A DNA stretch of 64,000 nucleotides from Cupriavidus metallidurans CH34 (GTDB lineage: Bacteria > Pseudomonadota > Gammaproteobacteria > Burkholderiales > Burkholderiaceae), in assembly GCF_000196015.1 (NCBI RefSeq), contig NC_007974.2, positions 1,736,001-1,800,000 of the forward strand, given 5' to 3'. The notes beneath the pieces were generated by a model, which was not told the origin of the DNA, did not search any database, and saw nothing but the letters and a program-made list of their open reading frames with translations. The position numbers and the translations under genes were made by a program. Below, piece after piece: positions 35,874 through 47,114 of this stretch. How positions within the stretch are numbered: the stretch's first letter is position 1; every line of letters starts with the position of its first letter.

Positions 35874-36523
35874 CGGACGATTTCGACGCCGGCGCGGAGC
35901 CCACCGTCCCGGCCTGGGCGGTGTTCGGTGACCTGATGTCGGTCATGCTGGGCGCCTTCGTGCTGGTGCTGCTGGGTGTGATCGGCGTGCAGATGGAACT
36001 GTCGGCACGGCTCGAGAACGAGGTTAAGCAGCGGCAGGAGGAACTGAAACGCCGCCAGACACTGGAGGAAGCGCTCGCCGGGCCGCTGGCGGCTGGCCGG
36101 GTCACGCTCAAGGACGGACGCATCGGCATCAGCGGCAATGTGCTGTTCGCGCTAAATTCCGACCAGTTGCAGCCGGAAGGCCGCGCGTTGCTCAAGAGCC
36201 TTGCCGCGCCGCTGTCGGCCTATCTGGGCGCGCGCGACGAGATCCTGATGGTGAGCGGTTTCACCGACGACCAGCAGGTCAGGGAAGGCAACCGGCGATT
36301 TGCCGACAACCTGGAACTGTCGGCTCAGCGAGCGCTGACCGTAACCCGCGCGCTGATCGAAGCGGGCCTGCCCCCGGCTTCGATCTTCTCGGCGGCATTC
36401 GGCTCGCAGCAGCCGGTCGCGTCGAATGCCACGGAGGAAAGCCGTGCAAAGAACCGACGCGTGGAAATCGCGCCAGTGCCGAGGGTATCTGCCGGGGCCG
36501 GGGCCACGAAACCCCATGCATAA
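35870..36523 (+). CDS. MotB/OmpA-like peptidoglycan-binding stator partner
   Basis: A 217-residue protein with one transmembrane segment (about 16-42). The segment FGDLMSVMLGAFVLVLLGVIG carries an Asp at its start, in the position of the proton-carrying Asp of MotB/ZorB. A short coiled coil (about 45-70) leads to an OmpA C-terminal domain (about 85-205) with VSGFTDDQ, NLELSAQRALTVTRALIEAGL and the peptidoglycan-binding NRRVEI. It is coupled by a 4-base overlap to the MotA/ExbB-like gene and overlaps the DUF2894 gene by 8 bp. Together these suggest an ion-driven, cell-wall-anchored complex. Confidence 0.88.
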   Translation: MTDDFDAGAEPTVPAWAVFGDLMSVMLGAFVLVLLGVIGVQMELSARLENEVKQRQEELKRRQTLEEALAGPLAAGRVTLKDGRIGISGNVLFALNSDQLQPEGRALLKSLAAPLSAYLGARDEILMVSGFTDDQQVREGNRRFADNLELSAQRALTVTRALIEAGLPPASIFSAAFGSQQPVASNATEESRAKNRRVEIAPVPRVSAGAGATKPHA

Positions 36524-37214
36524 CGACGGCCCGCACGACCCCCTTACCCTGCTCGACGGCTGGCGCGACAGCGGCGCAGACCGTGCGGACCCCGTCCGCT
36601 TTCGCTTTATCGAGACGATGGCGCAACGCGCGTCCGGCTATAGCGGCGAAGCGGGCCGTCTGCTCGATGCACGGGTAGCCAGGCTGGTGGCGGAGTATGG
36701 AGCGATGCTGGCGCGTGACGCCGGCGCTTCGGACGAGGTGGCGTCGCCAGAGGCACAGTCGCAACCGCACAGTGCTCTCGCGGAACTCGCGGCGCTGAGG
36801 GAGCGCCTCGGGCAGCATACGCAGCCAGCCACTGGGGCCATCACCAGCCACACCCACGCTAACGCTAACGCTCAGGCTCAGGCTCACACGCCCAACGCCC
36901 TCATCCCGCAGCGAGCCGCCCCCGTCGAACCGGCACTGGCCGACTACTTCCGCGACACCTGGGCCCGCGTCAGTGTCGACCGGCAAATGCGCCAGTCGCA
37001 GGCGGGTGTGCCCGAGAACGCCGGGCCGCTGAATACGAACCATCTGGTGCATCGGTCACTGTCACTGATGCGCGAGGTGTCGCCCGGGTATCTCGAACAG
37101 TTCCTGTCGTATGTCGATGCGCTGTCGTGGCTGGAGGGGATGCACCCCATCTCGCTGGTACCCGAACGCAAGGCGCGCGCCAAATCGGGCAAGACGGGAA
37201 GCGGCATTGTCTGA
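36516..37214 (+). CDS. DUF2894 family protein, last gene of the stator-like module
   Basis: A 232-residue cytosolic protein that matches DUF2894. The N-terminal part (LLDGWRDSGADRADPVRFRFIETMAQRA; LLDARVARLVAEYGAML) and the C-terminal domain (LADYFRDTWARVSVDRQMRQSQ; GPLNTNHLVHRSLSLMREVSPGYLEQFLSYVDALSWLE) are conserved-looking. The region between is a variable linker with a 6-bp DNA repeat coding ANANAQAQA (about 36855-36885). The start at 36516 overlaps the previous gene by 8 bp. No enzymatic motif is visible. The tight overlap implies it is made in proportion to the stator proteins. Confidence 0.85.
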   Translation: MHNDGPHDPLTLLDGWRDSGADRADPVRFRFIETMAQRASGYSGEAGRLLDARVARLVAEYGAMLARDAGASDEVASPEAQSQPHSALAELAALRERLGQHTQPATGAITSHTHANANAQAQAHTPNALIPQRAAPVEPALADYFRDTWARVSVDRQMRQSQAGVPENAGPLNTNHLVHRSLSLMREVSPGYLEQFLSYVDALSWLEGMHPISLVPERKARAKSGKTGSGIV

Positions 37215-37363
37215 AAGGGCCGGCGCGCAAGGCGTAGGCTTTGCGTAGCGGCAATCACCATGGCTCCGTCTGTGCGCAACCGCACGGTGCAATACCGCGA
37301 CACGCGCATAGTCACCCTCGCAGTACCGAGTCATCCGATTCCTGACCGACTGGGTAGCGAGCC

Positions 37364-37807
37364 ATGAAACCAGAGCCATTTGTAGTGACGCCGGACGCGT
37401 ACGCACGCCCGCTCAACGTCGTGGGCGAGAAAATCACGGTGCTGGCCTCAAGTGCCGCCACGCAGGGCTACGAGGTATTCCTGCAGCATGGCGAGGAAGG
37501 CAGTGGGCCGCCGCCGCATAGCCACGACTGGGACGAATCGTTCTACGTCACCAGGGGCAGTGTCGAGATCGGCTATGACGATCAGGTCTTCGTGGCACCG
37601 GCCGGCACGTTCGTCCATATTCCGGCTGGCACGACGCACTCGTTCCGCTTCGGTACCGGCGGGGGCGAGATGATCTCTGTCACCAGCCACGGCGGCAATG
37701 CGTCGCATCTCTTCTCGCGCATCGATGAAACGGTACCTCCGGGCCCGCCCGATCTGGAAAAGCTTCATGCGGTGGCGCAGGAGTGCGGCGTGACGATTCC
37801 GGGTTGA
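37364..37807 (+). CDS. Single-domain cupin protein
   Basis: A 147-residue small beta-barrel. Cupin motif 1 is visible as PPPHSHDWDESFYVTRGSVEIG (His-x-His...Glu metal ligands) and motif 2 as GTFVHIPAGTTHSFRFG (second His). It could be a small dioxygenase, an isomerase or only a binding protein. It lies between the stator module and the XRE-cupin regulator, convergent with the latter. A link to either is not evident. Confidence 0.85.
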   Translation: MKPEPFVVTPDAYARPLNVVGEKITVLASSAATQGYEVFLQHGEEGSGPPPHSHDWDESFYVTRGSVEIGYDDQVFVAPAGTFVHIPAGTTHSFRFGTGGGEMISVTSHGGNASHLFSRIDETVPPGPPDLEKLHAVAQECGVTIPG

Positions 37808-37849
37808 CAGGCCGAGGCCGCGTGATCGCGCGGCAGCCGCATCAATGGA

Positions 37850-38605
37850 TCAACGCTTGATCTTGACCGCCCGTTTCGCGACGGTGCCTGCACGTTTGCC
37901 GCTGACGGCCTTTGCGCCCGGCGCGGCCACCGCTCTCCGCTCCTTGACCTTGCTTGACACCGCTGCCGGCAGCGCCTGAGCGGAGCGCATCTGCTGGCTC
38001 TCGCTGGTGGTCACGCCAATGGTACGTGCCAGTTGCCGGCTGACGCTGATATAGGCGTGTCCCAGCCGGGCATCGAAGTACAAGGAATCCCCGCGTGCCA
38101 GTCGCACGAACTCGCCATTCGCGAAGTGCACCTCGACTTCGCCGCTCAGCACATAGATGAATTCCTCGCCGGGGTGGCTGGCAAAGACCTCCGGGCCCGT
38201 GATGTGCCGCGCGTGGACGGTGGCCACCGTCGGGCTCATCTGTTTGCCGGCCGCCTCGGTACAGAGAAACTCATAGGCGATCGACTGGCCGGTATAGACC
38301 ACGCCCTGATTGGCGCGCGTGACGATGGGCCCCTGGAATGGCGCCGCAGTCTCCCCCGCTCCGGCGAACATCTCGCCCATGTCCATCTGCAGCGCTTTGC
38401 CGATGGCCGCGAAGTTGTCGTAGCCGAGCGCAAGCTGGCCACGCTCCGCGCGCGAGATGGTGGTGATGGATACGCCGGACAGCTCGGCAAGGTGAGCCAG
38501 CGTCCAGCCGAGCGCCTTGCGCGCGCCGCGCAGGCGCTTGCCGAAGGTCTCCCGGTCCAGCGTGCGCGACGGGTCCACGTGCGCCGAGGCATTAGTCTCT
38601 TTCAA
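37850..38605 (-). CDS. XRE-family regulator with C-terminal cupin domain
   Basis: A 251-residue regulator. An XRE helix-turn-helix (about 22-78: FGKRLRGARKALGWTLAHLAELSGVSITTISRAERGQ) is followed by a cupin sensor (about 120-195: HPGEEFIYVLSGEVEVHFANGE; LARGDSLYFDARLGHAYIS) and an unusual basic C-terminal tail (about 205-251) rich in Lys/Arg/Ala. XRE-cupin proteins commonly control amino-acid or amine catabolism. It is divergent from the oxidase-peptidase-ABC operon, and a palindrome lies between them, so it is the likely local regulator. Confidence 0.9.
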   Translation of the reverse strand: MKETNASAHVDPSRTLDRETFGKRLRGARKALGWTLAHLAELSGVSITTISRAERGQLALGYDNFAAIGKALQMDMGEMFAGAGETAAPFQGPIVTRANQGVVYTGQSIAYEFLCTEAAGKQMSPTVATVHARHITGPEVFASHPGEEFIYVLSGEVEVHFANGEFVRLARGDSLYFDARLGHAYISVSRQLARTIGVTTSESQQMRSAQALPAAVSSKVKERRAVAAPGAKAVSGKRAGTVAKRAVKIKR

Positions 38606-38694
38606 GCCAGGATCCTTTCGTGATGACGTGTTGTTGAGCCCGGCACATCCCCCACGTAGGGGTATGCCCTTGGCATCCGCAATTTATCCGATAA

Positions 38695-39963
<1,269 letters not shown>

Positions 39964-40045
39964 CAGCGGGCCCGGCATCCACGGGCCACGCGCAGAAGAA
40001 ACGAAAGCACAACGACAGGTACAACAACGACTCCAGGAGACAGCC

Positions 40046-41494
40046 GTGCGTGTGTTCAGCGCTTCCCTCGCCACCGAGACCAATACTTTCGCACCGATGC
40101 CGACCGGGCTCGCATCGTTTCGCGACCGTGGTTACTTCCCGGCCGGCCAGCATCCGGACCAGATGACCTTCTTTTCCGGACCGCTGTGGGCCGCGCGCCT
40201 GCGCGGCAAGGAGCGCGGCTGGACGTTGCTGGAAGGCATGGTTGCCGGCGCCCAGCCCAGCGGCACCACCACGCGGCACGCCTATGAAACGCTGCGCGAG
40301 GAACTGCTGGCCGATCTGCGCGCGGCGCTGCCGGTGGACATGGTGCTGCTCGGCCTGCACGGCGCCATGGTCGCCGATGGCTACGACGACTGCGAAGGCG
40401 ACCTGCTGCAACGGGTGCGCGCCATTGTCGGCCCCGATGTGGTGATTGGCGCGGAACTCGATCCGCACTGCCACCTGTCGCCCGCCATGACCACGCATGC
40501 CGACCTTCTGATCGCCTTCAAGGAGTACCCGCACACAGACGTGCTCGAACGCGCGATCGAACTGGTCGACCTGTGCGCGGCCAAGGTGGAGGGCAAGATC
40601 CGTCCGGTACCGGCGGTGGTCGACTGCGGCATGATCGTCACGGTGCATACGTCGCGCCAGCCTGCGCGTGGCTTCGTCGACCGCATCCAGGCACTGGAAG
40701 GCCACAACGGCGTCCTGTCGATCTCGATCGCGCACGGATTCTCCTGGGGCGACGTACCCGAGATGGGCACCAGGGTACTGGTCTACACGGACGGCGACGC
40801 TACCGCGGCCCAGACGCTCGCACGCCGGCTGGCCGATGAACTGATCGACATGCGCGAGGCGCTCGACGTGCCGTACCCCCGCATCGACGCCGCGCTGGAC
40901 GAGGCACTGGCCTTTGACGGTGGCCCGGTGGTGCTGGCGGATGGCGCCGACAACCCGGGCGGTGGCGCGGCGGGCGATTCCACCTTCATCCTGCGTCGCA
41001 TGATCGAACGTGGCATCGTCAATGCGGCCATCGGCCCGATGTGGGACCCAATCGCGGCACGCATCGCGTTCGAGGCCGGCGTGGGCGCGCGCCTGCCGCT
41101 GCGCATCGGCGGCAAGATCAGCCCGCTCTCCGGCGAGCCGCTGGATCTGGATTGCACAGTCAAGGCGCTGATGCCCGACATGGTGATGACCGGCCTGGCC
41201 AACGCTCCCATGCAGATGGGCGACAGTGCGCTCGTGGAGGCCAACGGCATCGACATCGTTCTGATCACGCTGCGCAACCAGGCCATGGGAACCGATCTCT
41301 TTACCCAGCTTGGCTGCGACCTCGCCGCAAAGAAGATCATCGTGGTCAAGTCGTCGCAGCATTTCTACGCGTCCTTCGCGAAGATCGCGCGCCACGTGAT
41401 CTATGCCGGAGCGCCGGGTGCGGTGACGCTGGACCTGCGTACCCTGCCCTACCGCAAGGTTCACCGCCCGAAGTGGCCCCTCGATCCCGCCTGA
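40046..41494 (+). CDS. M81-family metallopeptidase (MlrC-like)
   Basis: A 482-residue protein starting at a GTG with CAGGAGA upstream. It matches the M81/MlrC family by the opening VFSASLATETNTFAPMPTGL, the domain-1 signature LLGLHGAMVADGYDDCEGDLL, IGAELDPHCHLS and the domain-2 stretch VVLADGADNPGGGAAGDSTFILR. MlrC in microcystin degraders cleaves a small linear peptide with unusual amino acids. The usual role of the chromosomal relatives is unknown but they often sit with peptide importers. Here it is followed 77 bp later by a complete Dpp-type ABC importer, consistent with breakdown of an imported modified peptide. Confidence 0.88.
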   Translation: MRVFSASLATETNTFAPMPTGLASFRDRGYFPAGQHPDQMTFFSGPLWAARLRGKERGWTLLEGMVAGAQPSGTTTRHAYETLREELLADLRAALPVDMVLLGLHGAMVADGYDDCEGDLLQRVRAIVGPDVVIGAELDPHCHLSPAMTTHADLLIAFKEYPHTDVLERAIELVDLCAAKVEGKIRPVPAVVDCGMIVTVHTSRQPARGFVDRIQALEGHNGVLSISIAHGFSWGDVPEMGTRVLVYTDGDATAAQTLARRLADELIDMREALDVPYPRIDAALDEALAFDGGPVVLADGADNPGGGAAGDSTFILRRMIERGIVNAAIGPMWDPIAARIAFEAGVGARLPLRIGGKISPLSGEPLDLDCTVKALMPDMVMTGLANAPMQMGDSALVEANGIDIVLITLRNQAMGTDLFTQLGCDLAAKKIIVVKSSQHFYASFAKIARHVIYAGAPGAVTLDLRTLPYRKVHRPKWPLDPA

Positions 41495-41571
41495 TTCGCG
41501 GGACGCAGAGACTCCAATACCAAGACACCTGACAAGCATCAGGACAAAGCAAGACAAGGAGGAGACAAGAC

Positions 41572-43155
41572 ATGCAACACCGACCGCTCGCCACTCTCGT
41601 CATGGGTGCCCTGTTGCTGGCCGGCACCAGCCTGCCGGCGCAGGCGCAGGCACCCGCCAGGACGCTGAAGATCGTGCCGCACGCCGACCTGAAGATCCTC
41701 GACCCGACCTTCACCACGGCCTACATCACGCGCAACTTCGGCTATATGGTCTATGACACGCTGTTCGCGCAGGACGCGACCGGCAAGCCGCAACCGCAGA
41801 TGGTGGAGAAGTACACCAGCAGCAAGGACGGCAAACAGTGGAGCTTCACGCTGCGTCCCGGCCTGAAGTTCTCCGATGGCAACGCCGTGACCGCCGCGGA
41901 CGCAGTGGCATCGTTGCAGCGCTGGGGCGCGCGCGACAGCCTGGGACGCTCGATGGGCGAGGCCGGCGCCGAGTGGAAGGTCGTCGACGCACGCACCTTC
42001 ACGCTGACGCTACAGCAGCCCTTTGGGCTGGTGCTGGAAGCGCTGGCCAAGCCCTCCGGCTTTCCACCGGTGATCCTGCCCGAACGCCTGGCCAAGCAAC
42101 CGGCCACCGCGCCGCTGAACGAAGTGGTGGGTTCCGGTCCCTATCTGTTCAAGCGCGACGAATGGGTGCCGGGCAACAAGGCCGTGTTCGTGCGCAACCC
42201 CAACTACACGGGCCGCCGCGAAGCACCAAGCGGTCTGGCCGGCAACAAGACCAGCCACTTCGATCGCATCGAATGGCTGTACCTCCCCGACGCCAACAGC
42301 GCGGTCGCCGCCCTCAAGCGCGGCGAGGTGGACCTGATCGAGCAGTTGCCACCGGACTACATCACGCCGCTGCGTTCCGACAACAGCCTCAAGGTCGGCT
42401 CTGGCGGCACCTACCAGGGAATGCTGGTGATGAACCAGTTGCACCCGCCCTTCAACAATCCGAAGGTACGCCAGGCCCTGCTGCAGGCGGTCAGCCAGGA
42501 GCGCTTCACCGCGGCCATGGGCTTCCCGCTGGACATGCGCATGAACTACTGCGCCACGTACTTCATTTGCGGCAGCCCCAACGACACGGCCGCCGGCGCC
42601 GAACCCTTCCGCAAACCGGACGTCGCCAAGGCCAAGCAGATGCTTGCGGCCTCGGGCTACAAGGGTGAAAAGGTGGTGTTGCTGGTGCCCACCGACATCA
42701 CCGCGCTGAACGCCGAGGCGCTGATGGCCGCGCAGACCATGCGCAGCATCGGCATCAACGTCGACATGCAGAACATGGACTGGGCCTCGATCGGCGCGCG
42801 ACGTGCCAAGCGTGACGCGCCGGATGCCGGTGGCTGGAACATGTATGTGACCGTGGCAGGCGAGTTCGACGTCAACACCCCGGTTACCAATGCCTACCTC
42901 AGCGCCGCCTGCGGCAACAGCCTGCCGGGCTGGCCGTGCGACAAGCCGCTGGATGAATTGCGCAGCGCGTGGGTGCGCGAGATGGTGCCGGCCAAGCGGC
43001 GCGATCTGCTCGATGCCTTCCAGAAGCGCGCCTATGAAGCGGTGCCGTACGTGAACACCGGGCAGTACTCGTCCGCGTTCGCCGCGCGGGCCAACCTGAA
43101 GGGCCTGGACAAGCTGTGGGGCGGCGTACCCACGGTCTGGGCGCTTGACCGCTGA
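41572..43155 (+). CDS. Periplasmic substrate-binding protein of a dipeptide/oligopeptide ABC importer
   Basis: A 527-residue SBP family 5 protein with a Sec signal peptide (about 1-26, ending AQAQA). It has GYMVYDTLFAQD, LRPGLKFSDGNAVTAADAVASLQRW, VGSGPYLFKRDEWVPGNKAVFVRNPNY and VRQALLQAVSQERF, all typical of DppA/OppA relatives. GGAGGAGA precedes the ATG. It is followed within 12 bp by the permease gene. The specificity is unknown; context suggests peptides or acyl amino acids with D-residues. Confidence 0.93.
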   Translation: MQHRPLATLVMGALLLAGTSLPAQAQAPARTLKIVPHADLKILDPTFTTAYITRNFGYMVYDTLFAQDATGKPQPQMVEKYTSSKDGKQWSFTLRPGLKFSDGNAVTAADAVASLQRWGARDSLGRSMGEAGAEWKVVDARTFTLTLQQPFGLVLEALAKPSGFPPVILPERLAKQPATAPLNEVVGSGPYLFKRDEWVPGNKAVFVRNPNYTGRREAPSGLAGNKTSHFDRIEWLYLPDANSAVAALKRGEVDLIEQLPPDYITPLRSDNSLKVGSGGTYQGMLVMNQLHPPFNNPKVRQALLQAVSQERFTAAMGFPLDMRMNYCATYFICGSPNDTAAGAEPFRKPDVAKAKQMLAASGYKGEKVVLLVPTDITALNAEALMAAQTMRSIGINVDMQNMDWASIGARRAKRDAPDAGGWNMYVTVAGEFDVNTPVTNAYLSAACGNSLPGWPCDKPLDELRSAWVREMVPAKRRDLLDAFQKRAYEAVPYVNTGQYSSAFAARANLKGLDKLWGGVPTVWALDR

Positions 43156-43166
43156 GCGAGCCTGCC

Positions 43167-44102
43167 ATGGGTTACCTGATCCGCCGCCTGCTGGCCACGC
43201 TGCCGGTGATGGCCGTGGTGGCCATCGTGGTCTTCCTGCTGATCCACCTGTCGCCGGGCGACCCGGCGGCACTGATCGCGGGCGACCTTGCCACTGTCGA
43301 GGACATCGCGCGCCTGCGTGCCACGCTTGGCCTCGACCAGCCGCTGTGGCAACAGTTCGGGCTCTGGGCCGGACGGCTCGCCAGCGGAGACCTGGGCACC
43401 TCCATCTTCACGCAGATGCCGGTGACCGAGCTGCTGGCCCAGCGGCTGGAGCCGACGCTGTCAATCGCCGCGCTGACCATGCTGCTGACGCTGCTGGTAT
43501 CGGTGCCGCTGGGCACGCTGGCGGCCTATCGCGCGGGTAGCTGGATCGACCGGCTGGTGATGCTGTTCGCCGTGCTGGCGTTCTCGCTCCCGGTATTCCT
43601 TGTGGGCTACCTGCTGGTCTATGCGTTCGCGATCCAGTTGCCGTGGTTTCCGGTGCAGGGCTATGCCCGGCTGGCCGATGGCGCCGGGGGCTGGCTACGT
43701 AGCCTGGTGCTGCCGTGCGTCAACCTGGCGTTGGTGTACATCGCCCTGATCACCCGCATGACGCGCGCCACGGTGCTGGAAGTGCTGCACGAAGACTACA
43801 TCCGCACCGCCCGCGCCAAGGGGCTCGGTGTGCTGCCGGTGCTCGGCCATGCGCTGCGCAACGCGGCCATCCCGATTGCGACCACGGTCGGCACCGGCAT
43901 CGCGCTGCTGATCGGCGGCGTGGTGGTGACCGAGACCGTGTTCGCGATTCCAGGCGTCGGCCGGCTGGTGGTGGATTCGGTGCAACGCCACGACTACCCG
44001 GTCATCCAGAGCGTGCTGCTGCTCTCGGCAGGTGCCTATGTGCTGATCAACCTGATGATCGACCTCAGCTACCGGCTGTTCGATCCCCGCATCAAATACT
44101 GA
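43167..44102 (+). CDS. ABC importer permease, DppB type
   Basis: A 311-residue inner-membrane protein with six transmembrane helices. The N-terminal GYLIRRLLATLPVMAVVAIVVF and the cytoplasmic coupling segment RMTRATVLEVLHEDYIRTARAKGLG (the EAA-type loop) are diagnostic for DppB/OppB. It pairs with the DppC-type permease whose start is 6 bp after its stop. Confidence 0.95.
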   Translation: MGYLIRRLLATLPVMAVVAIVVFLLIHLSPGDPAALIAGDLATVEDIARLRATLGLDQPLWQQFGLWAGRLASGDLGTSIFTQMPVTELLAQRLEPTLSIAALTMLLTLLVSVPLGTLAAYRAGSWIDRLVMLFAVLAFSLPVFLVGYLLVYAFAIQLPWFPVQGYARLADGAGGWLRSLVLPCVNLALVYIALITRMTRATVLEVLHEDYIRTARAKGLGVLPVLGHALRNAAIPIATTVGTGIALLIGGVVVTETVFAIPGVGRLVVDSVQRHDYPVIQSVLLLSAGAYVLINLMIDLSYRLFDPRIKY

Positions 44103-44108
44103 GCCGCC

Positions 44109-45008
44109 ATGACCGCTACCCTGCCCTCGCGCCAGGACGCCGCCGCACGGCCGGCGGACGACGACGCGCCGTTCGTGCTGCCCCGCTGGTACTGGGCGCG
44201 CAAGCATCCCACCCTCGTCATTGGCGCCGTGCTCCTGCTGGCCGTTGCCGCGCTGGCGATCGCCGCGCCGTGGATCTCGCCGTTCGACCCGCAGGACATT
44301 GACCCGCTGGCGCGTATGCAGCCGCCTTCCGCCGAACACTGGTTCGGCACCGATGCGCTGGGCCGCGACGTGTTCAGCCGCGCGGTCTGGGGCGGCCGCG
44401 TGTCGATGATCGTCGCCCTCTCGGTCGGCCTGCTATCCACCGTGCTGGGCGTCAGCATCGGCCTGACCGCCGGCTTCGTGCGCTGGACCGACGGCTTTCT
44501 CATGCGCGTGATGGACGGGCTGATGGCCATCCCGGGCATCCTGCTGGCGATCGCGCTGATGGCACTGACCCAGGCCAGCCTGGGTGCGGTGATCGTCGCC
44601 ATCACCGTCCCCGAGGTGCCGCGCGTGGTGCGGCTGGTTCGCTCGATGGCGCTGACCCTGCGCGAGCAACTGTACGTCGAAGCCGCGCACGCGGTTGGCA
44701 CGCGGCTGCCGGTGATCCTGCTGCGCCACGTGCTGCCCAACATGGTCGCGCCGCTGATCGTGCAGGCCACCTTTGTCGCGGCAGCGGCCGTTCTGACCGA
44801 GGCGGCGCTGTCCTTCCTCGGCGTGGGCGTGCCGGCGCAGACGCCAAGCTGGGGCAACATCATGGCCGAGGGCCGCAACTTCGTTGCCGTGGCTTTCCAC
44901 ATCCTGCTGTATCCCGGCCTGCTGCTGGCCGCCACCGTGCTCGCTATCAACCTGCTCGGCGACGGCCTGCGCGATGCGCTCGATCCGCGCCTGGCGCGCC
45001 AACTCTGA
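44109..45008 (+). CDS. ABC importer permease, DppC type
   Basis: A 299-residue inner-membrane protein with six helices. It has the N-terminal cytosolic leader, [22 protein letters not shown], the periplasmic [20 protein letters not shown] motif that marks DppC/OppC, and the coupling loop [16 protein letters not shown]. It forms the channel with the DppB-type partner. Confidence 0.95.
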   Translation: MTATLPSRQDAAARPADDDAPFVLPRWYWARKHPTLVIGAVLLLAVAALAIAAPWISPFDPQDIDPLARMQPPSAEHWFGTDALGRDVFSRAVWGGRVSMIVALSVGLLSTVLGVSIGLTAGFVRWTDGFLMRVMDGLMAIPGILLAIALMALTQASLGAVIVAITVPEVPRVVRLVRSMALTLREQLYVEAAHAVGTRLPVILLRHVLPNMVAPLIVQATFVAAAAVLTEAALSFLGVGVPAQTPSWGNIMAEGRNFVAVAFHILLYPGLLLAATVLAINLLGDGLRDALDPRLARQL

Positions 45009-45021
45009 GATGGGAACTGCC

Positions 45022-46068
45022 ATGACGTCCACCCGCAAGGCACTCCCCGCCGGCACACCACTGCTGGAAGTACAGGACCTGCACGTGCGCTTCGACACCC
45101 TGACCGGCCCCGCGCGATCGGTCAACGGTGTCTCCTACACGGTGCGCGCCGGCCAGACACTGGGTGTGGTCGGTGAATCCGGCTGCGGCAAGAGTGTGAC
45201 CGCGCTCTCCATCATGCGGCTGCTGTCCGCGCCACCCGCGCATGTGACAGGCGCCGTCCTGCTCGACGGGACCGATCTGCTCACGCTCGGCGAGCGCGAG
45301 ATGCGCCGCATCCGTGGCAACCGCATCTCCATGATCTTCCAGGAGCCGATGACCTCGCTCAACCCGGTCTTGACCATCGGCCGCCAGATCGCGGAAACCG
45401 TACGCCTGCACCAAGGGGCGAGCCATGCCGAAGCGCTTGCCCGCGCGATCGACATGCTGCGCCTCGTGCAGATCCCCGAGCCCGAGCGGCGCGCGAACGA
45501 GTATCCGCATCAGCTCTCTGGCGGCATGCGCCAGCGCGTGATGATCGCGCTCGCGCTGGCCTGCAACCCCGAGGTGCTGATCGCCGACGAGCCCACCACC
45601 GCGCTGGACGTGACCATCCAGGCGCAGATCCTCGACCTGATCCGACGCCTGCAGCAGGAGCTGGGCACCGGCGTGGTGATGATCACGCACGACCTCGGCG
45701 TGGTGGCGGAGAGCTGTCATCGCGTGGTGGTGATGTACGCCGGGCGCAAAGTCGAAGAAGCGAACGTGGCCGATCTGTTCGACCGTCCGCTGCATCCCTA
45801 CACACGTGCCCTGATGGCGTCCATGCCGTCGATGAACACCGGCAGCAGCCGCCTGACCGAGATCCCCGGGTTGGTGCCGTCGCCCCAGCAACCACAGCGC
45901 GGCTGCGCCTTCGCGCCCCGCTGTGCCCAGGCGCAGGCCCGCTGTCACACGGAGATGCCTCGGCTTTCGGCACAGGGCGCCGACCACTTCGTGGCCTGCT
46001 TCGCCGTCGAGACACGTCAATCCGATGGCGTCGCACCAGTCGACAGTACCCCGGAGACCCTTGCATGA
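45022..46068 (+). CDS. ABC importer ATPase, DppD type
   Basis: A 348-residue ATPase. Walker [14 protein letters not shown]-loop [10 protein letters not shown], signature [15 protein letters not shown], Walker [13 protein letters not shown] and the switch His (MITHDLG) are all present. The C-terminal oligopeptide/dipeptide domain carries a cysteine-rich motif ([16 protein letters not shown]) typical of DppD/OppD and sometimes binding Fe-S. The start at 45022 is preferred; an ATG at 45010 is possible. Its stop overlaps the next gene (ATGA). Confidence 0.94.
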   Translation: MTSTRKALPAGTPLLEVQDLHVRFDTLTGPARSVNGVSYTVRAGQTLGVVGESGCGKSVTALSIMRLLSAPPAHVTGAVLLDGTDLLTLGEREMRRIRGNRISMIFQEPMTSLNPVLTIGRQIAETVRLHQGASHAEALARAIDMLRLVQIPEPERRANEYPHQLSGGMRQRVMIALALACNPEVLIADEPTTALDVTIQAQILDLIRRLQQELGTGVVMITHDLGVVAESCHRVVVMYAGRKVEEANVADLFDRPLHPYTRALMASMPSMNTGSSRLTEIPGLVPSPQQPQRGCAFAPRCAQAQARCHTEMPRLSAQGADHFVACFAVETRQSDGVAPVDSTPETLA

Positions 46069-47078
46069 ACCCCTCTCAGGAACCCATCGCAGCGACCGCG
46101 CAGGCCGCGCCGCTGCTGCAGGTGGACGGGCTGCGCAAGCACTACACTGCACCGCGCCGCTGGCCCTCGCCGCCGCCCCGGCCGATCCAGGCGGTTGATA
46201 ACGTCTCCTTCACGGTCGCTCGTGGCGAAACACTGTCCCTGGTGGGCGAATCCGGCTGCGGCAAGACCACCACCGCAAAGTCCGTGCTGCGTCTGGTAGA
46301 GCCCACCGCAGGCTCGGTCAGGCTGGACGGCGAGGAACTGCTGACCCTGTCGGCCGGAGAGATGCGTCGCCGCCGGCGCGAACTACAGATCATCTTCCAG
46401 GACCCGTATGCTTCGCTGAGCCCCCGTCTGACTGCGGGAGAAATCGTCGCGGAGCCGCTGCGCAACTTCGGGATGCGCTCCCGCGCGGAGCGCGAGGCGC
46501 GCGTGCAGTGGCTGTTCGGCAAGGTCGGCCTGCGCCCCGAGGCCACCGCGAAGTATCCGCATGAGTTCTCGGGCGGGCAACGCCAGCGGCTCGGCATCGC
46601 CCGCGCACTGGCCATGCAGCCCAAGCTGATCGTGTGCGACGAACCGGTCTCCGCGCTCGACGTATCGGTGCAGGCCCAGGTCGTCAACCTGCTGATGGAC
46701 CTGCAGCAGGAGTTCGGCATCGCCTATCTCTTCGTCGCCCATGATCTGGCCGTGGTGCGCCATATCAGCCGCCGCGTGGCCGTGATGTACCTGGGTCGCA
46801 TCGTCGAACTGGCCGATCGCGATGCGCTGTTCTCTACGCCGCGCCACCCCTATACGGAGATTCTGCTGTCGGCCGCGCCGGTGCCAAACCCGCGCGCGCC
46901 GGCACGACGCATTCTGCTGCAGGGCGATCCGCCCAGCCCGGCAAACCCGCCCTCTGGCTGCCACTTCCATACGCGCTGCCCGCTTGCGCAGCCCATTTGC
47001 CGCGAGCAGGCACCGGCGCTGACGGCGCGCCCGTCGGATGCGCCGGGCGGCCACCAGGTCGCCTGTCATTTCCGCTGA
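46065..47078 (+). CDS. ABC importer ATPase, DppF type
   Basis: A 337-residue ATPase. It has Walker [15 protein letters not shown]-loop [12 protein letters not shown], signature [15 protein letters not shown], Walker [14 protein letters not shown] and the switch region LFVAHDL. The C-terminal cysteine motif ([15 protein letters not shown]) again marks the dipeptide/oligopeptide group. It overlaps the DppD-type gene by 4 bp and powers the same importer. Confidence 0.95.
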   Translation: MNPSQEPIAATAQAAPLLQVDGLRKHYTAPRRWPSPPPRPIQAVDNVSFTVARGETLSLVGESGCGKTTTAKSVLRLVEPTAGSVRLDGEELLTLSAGEMRRRRRELQIIFQDPYASLSPRLTAGEIVAEPLRNFGMRSRAEREARVQWLFGKVGLRPEATAKYPHEFSGGQRQRLGIARALAMQPKLIVCDEPVSALDVSVQAQVVNLLMDLQQEFGIAYLFVAHDLAVVRHISRRVAVMYLGRIVELADRDALFSTPRHPYTEILLSAAPVPNPRAPARRILLQGDPPSPANPPSGCHFHTRCPLAQPICREQAPALTARPSDAPGGHQVACHFR

Positions 47079-47114
47079 AGGACACCCCCAATGCCACTCC
47101 AGGAGACCCGTAGC

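Noticed and set aside
36426..36516. Longer start for the DUF2894 protein at 36426
   Set aside because: The extra residues overlap the conserved OmpA end and are Arg/Pro-rich; the ATG at 36516 gives the usual overlap and family-like opening.
32076..37214. Complete Zorya defence system
   Set aside because: Only the stator-like pair resembles ZorA/ZorB; no helicase, nuclease or ZorE-like gene is nearby.
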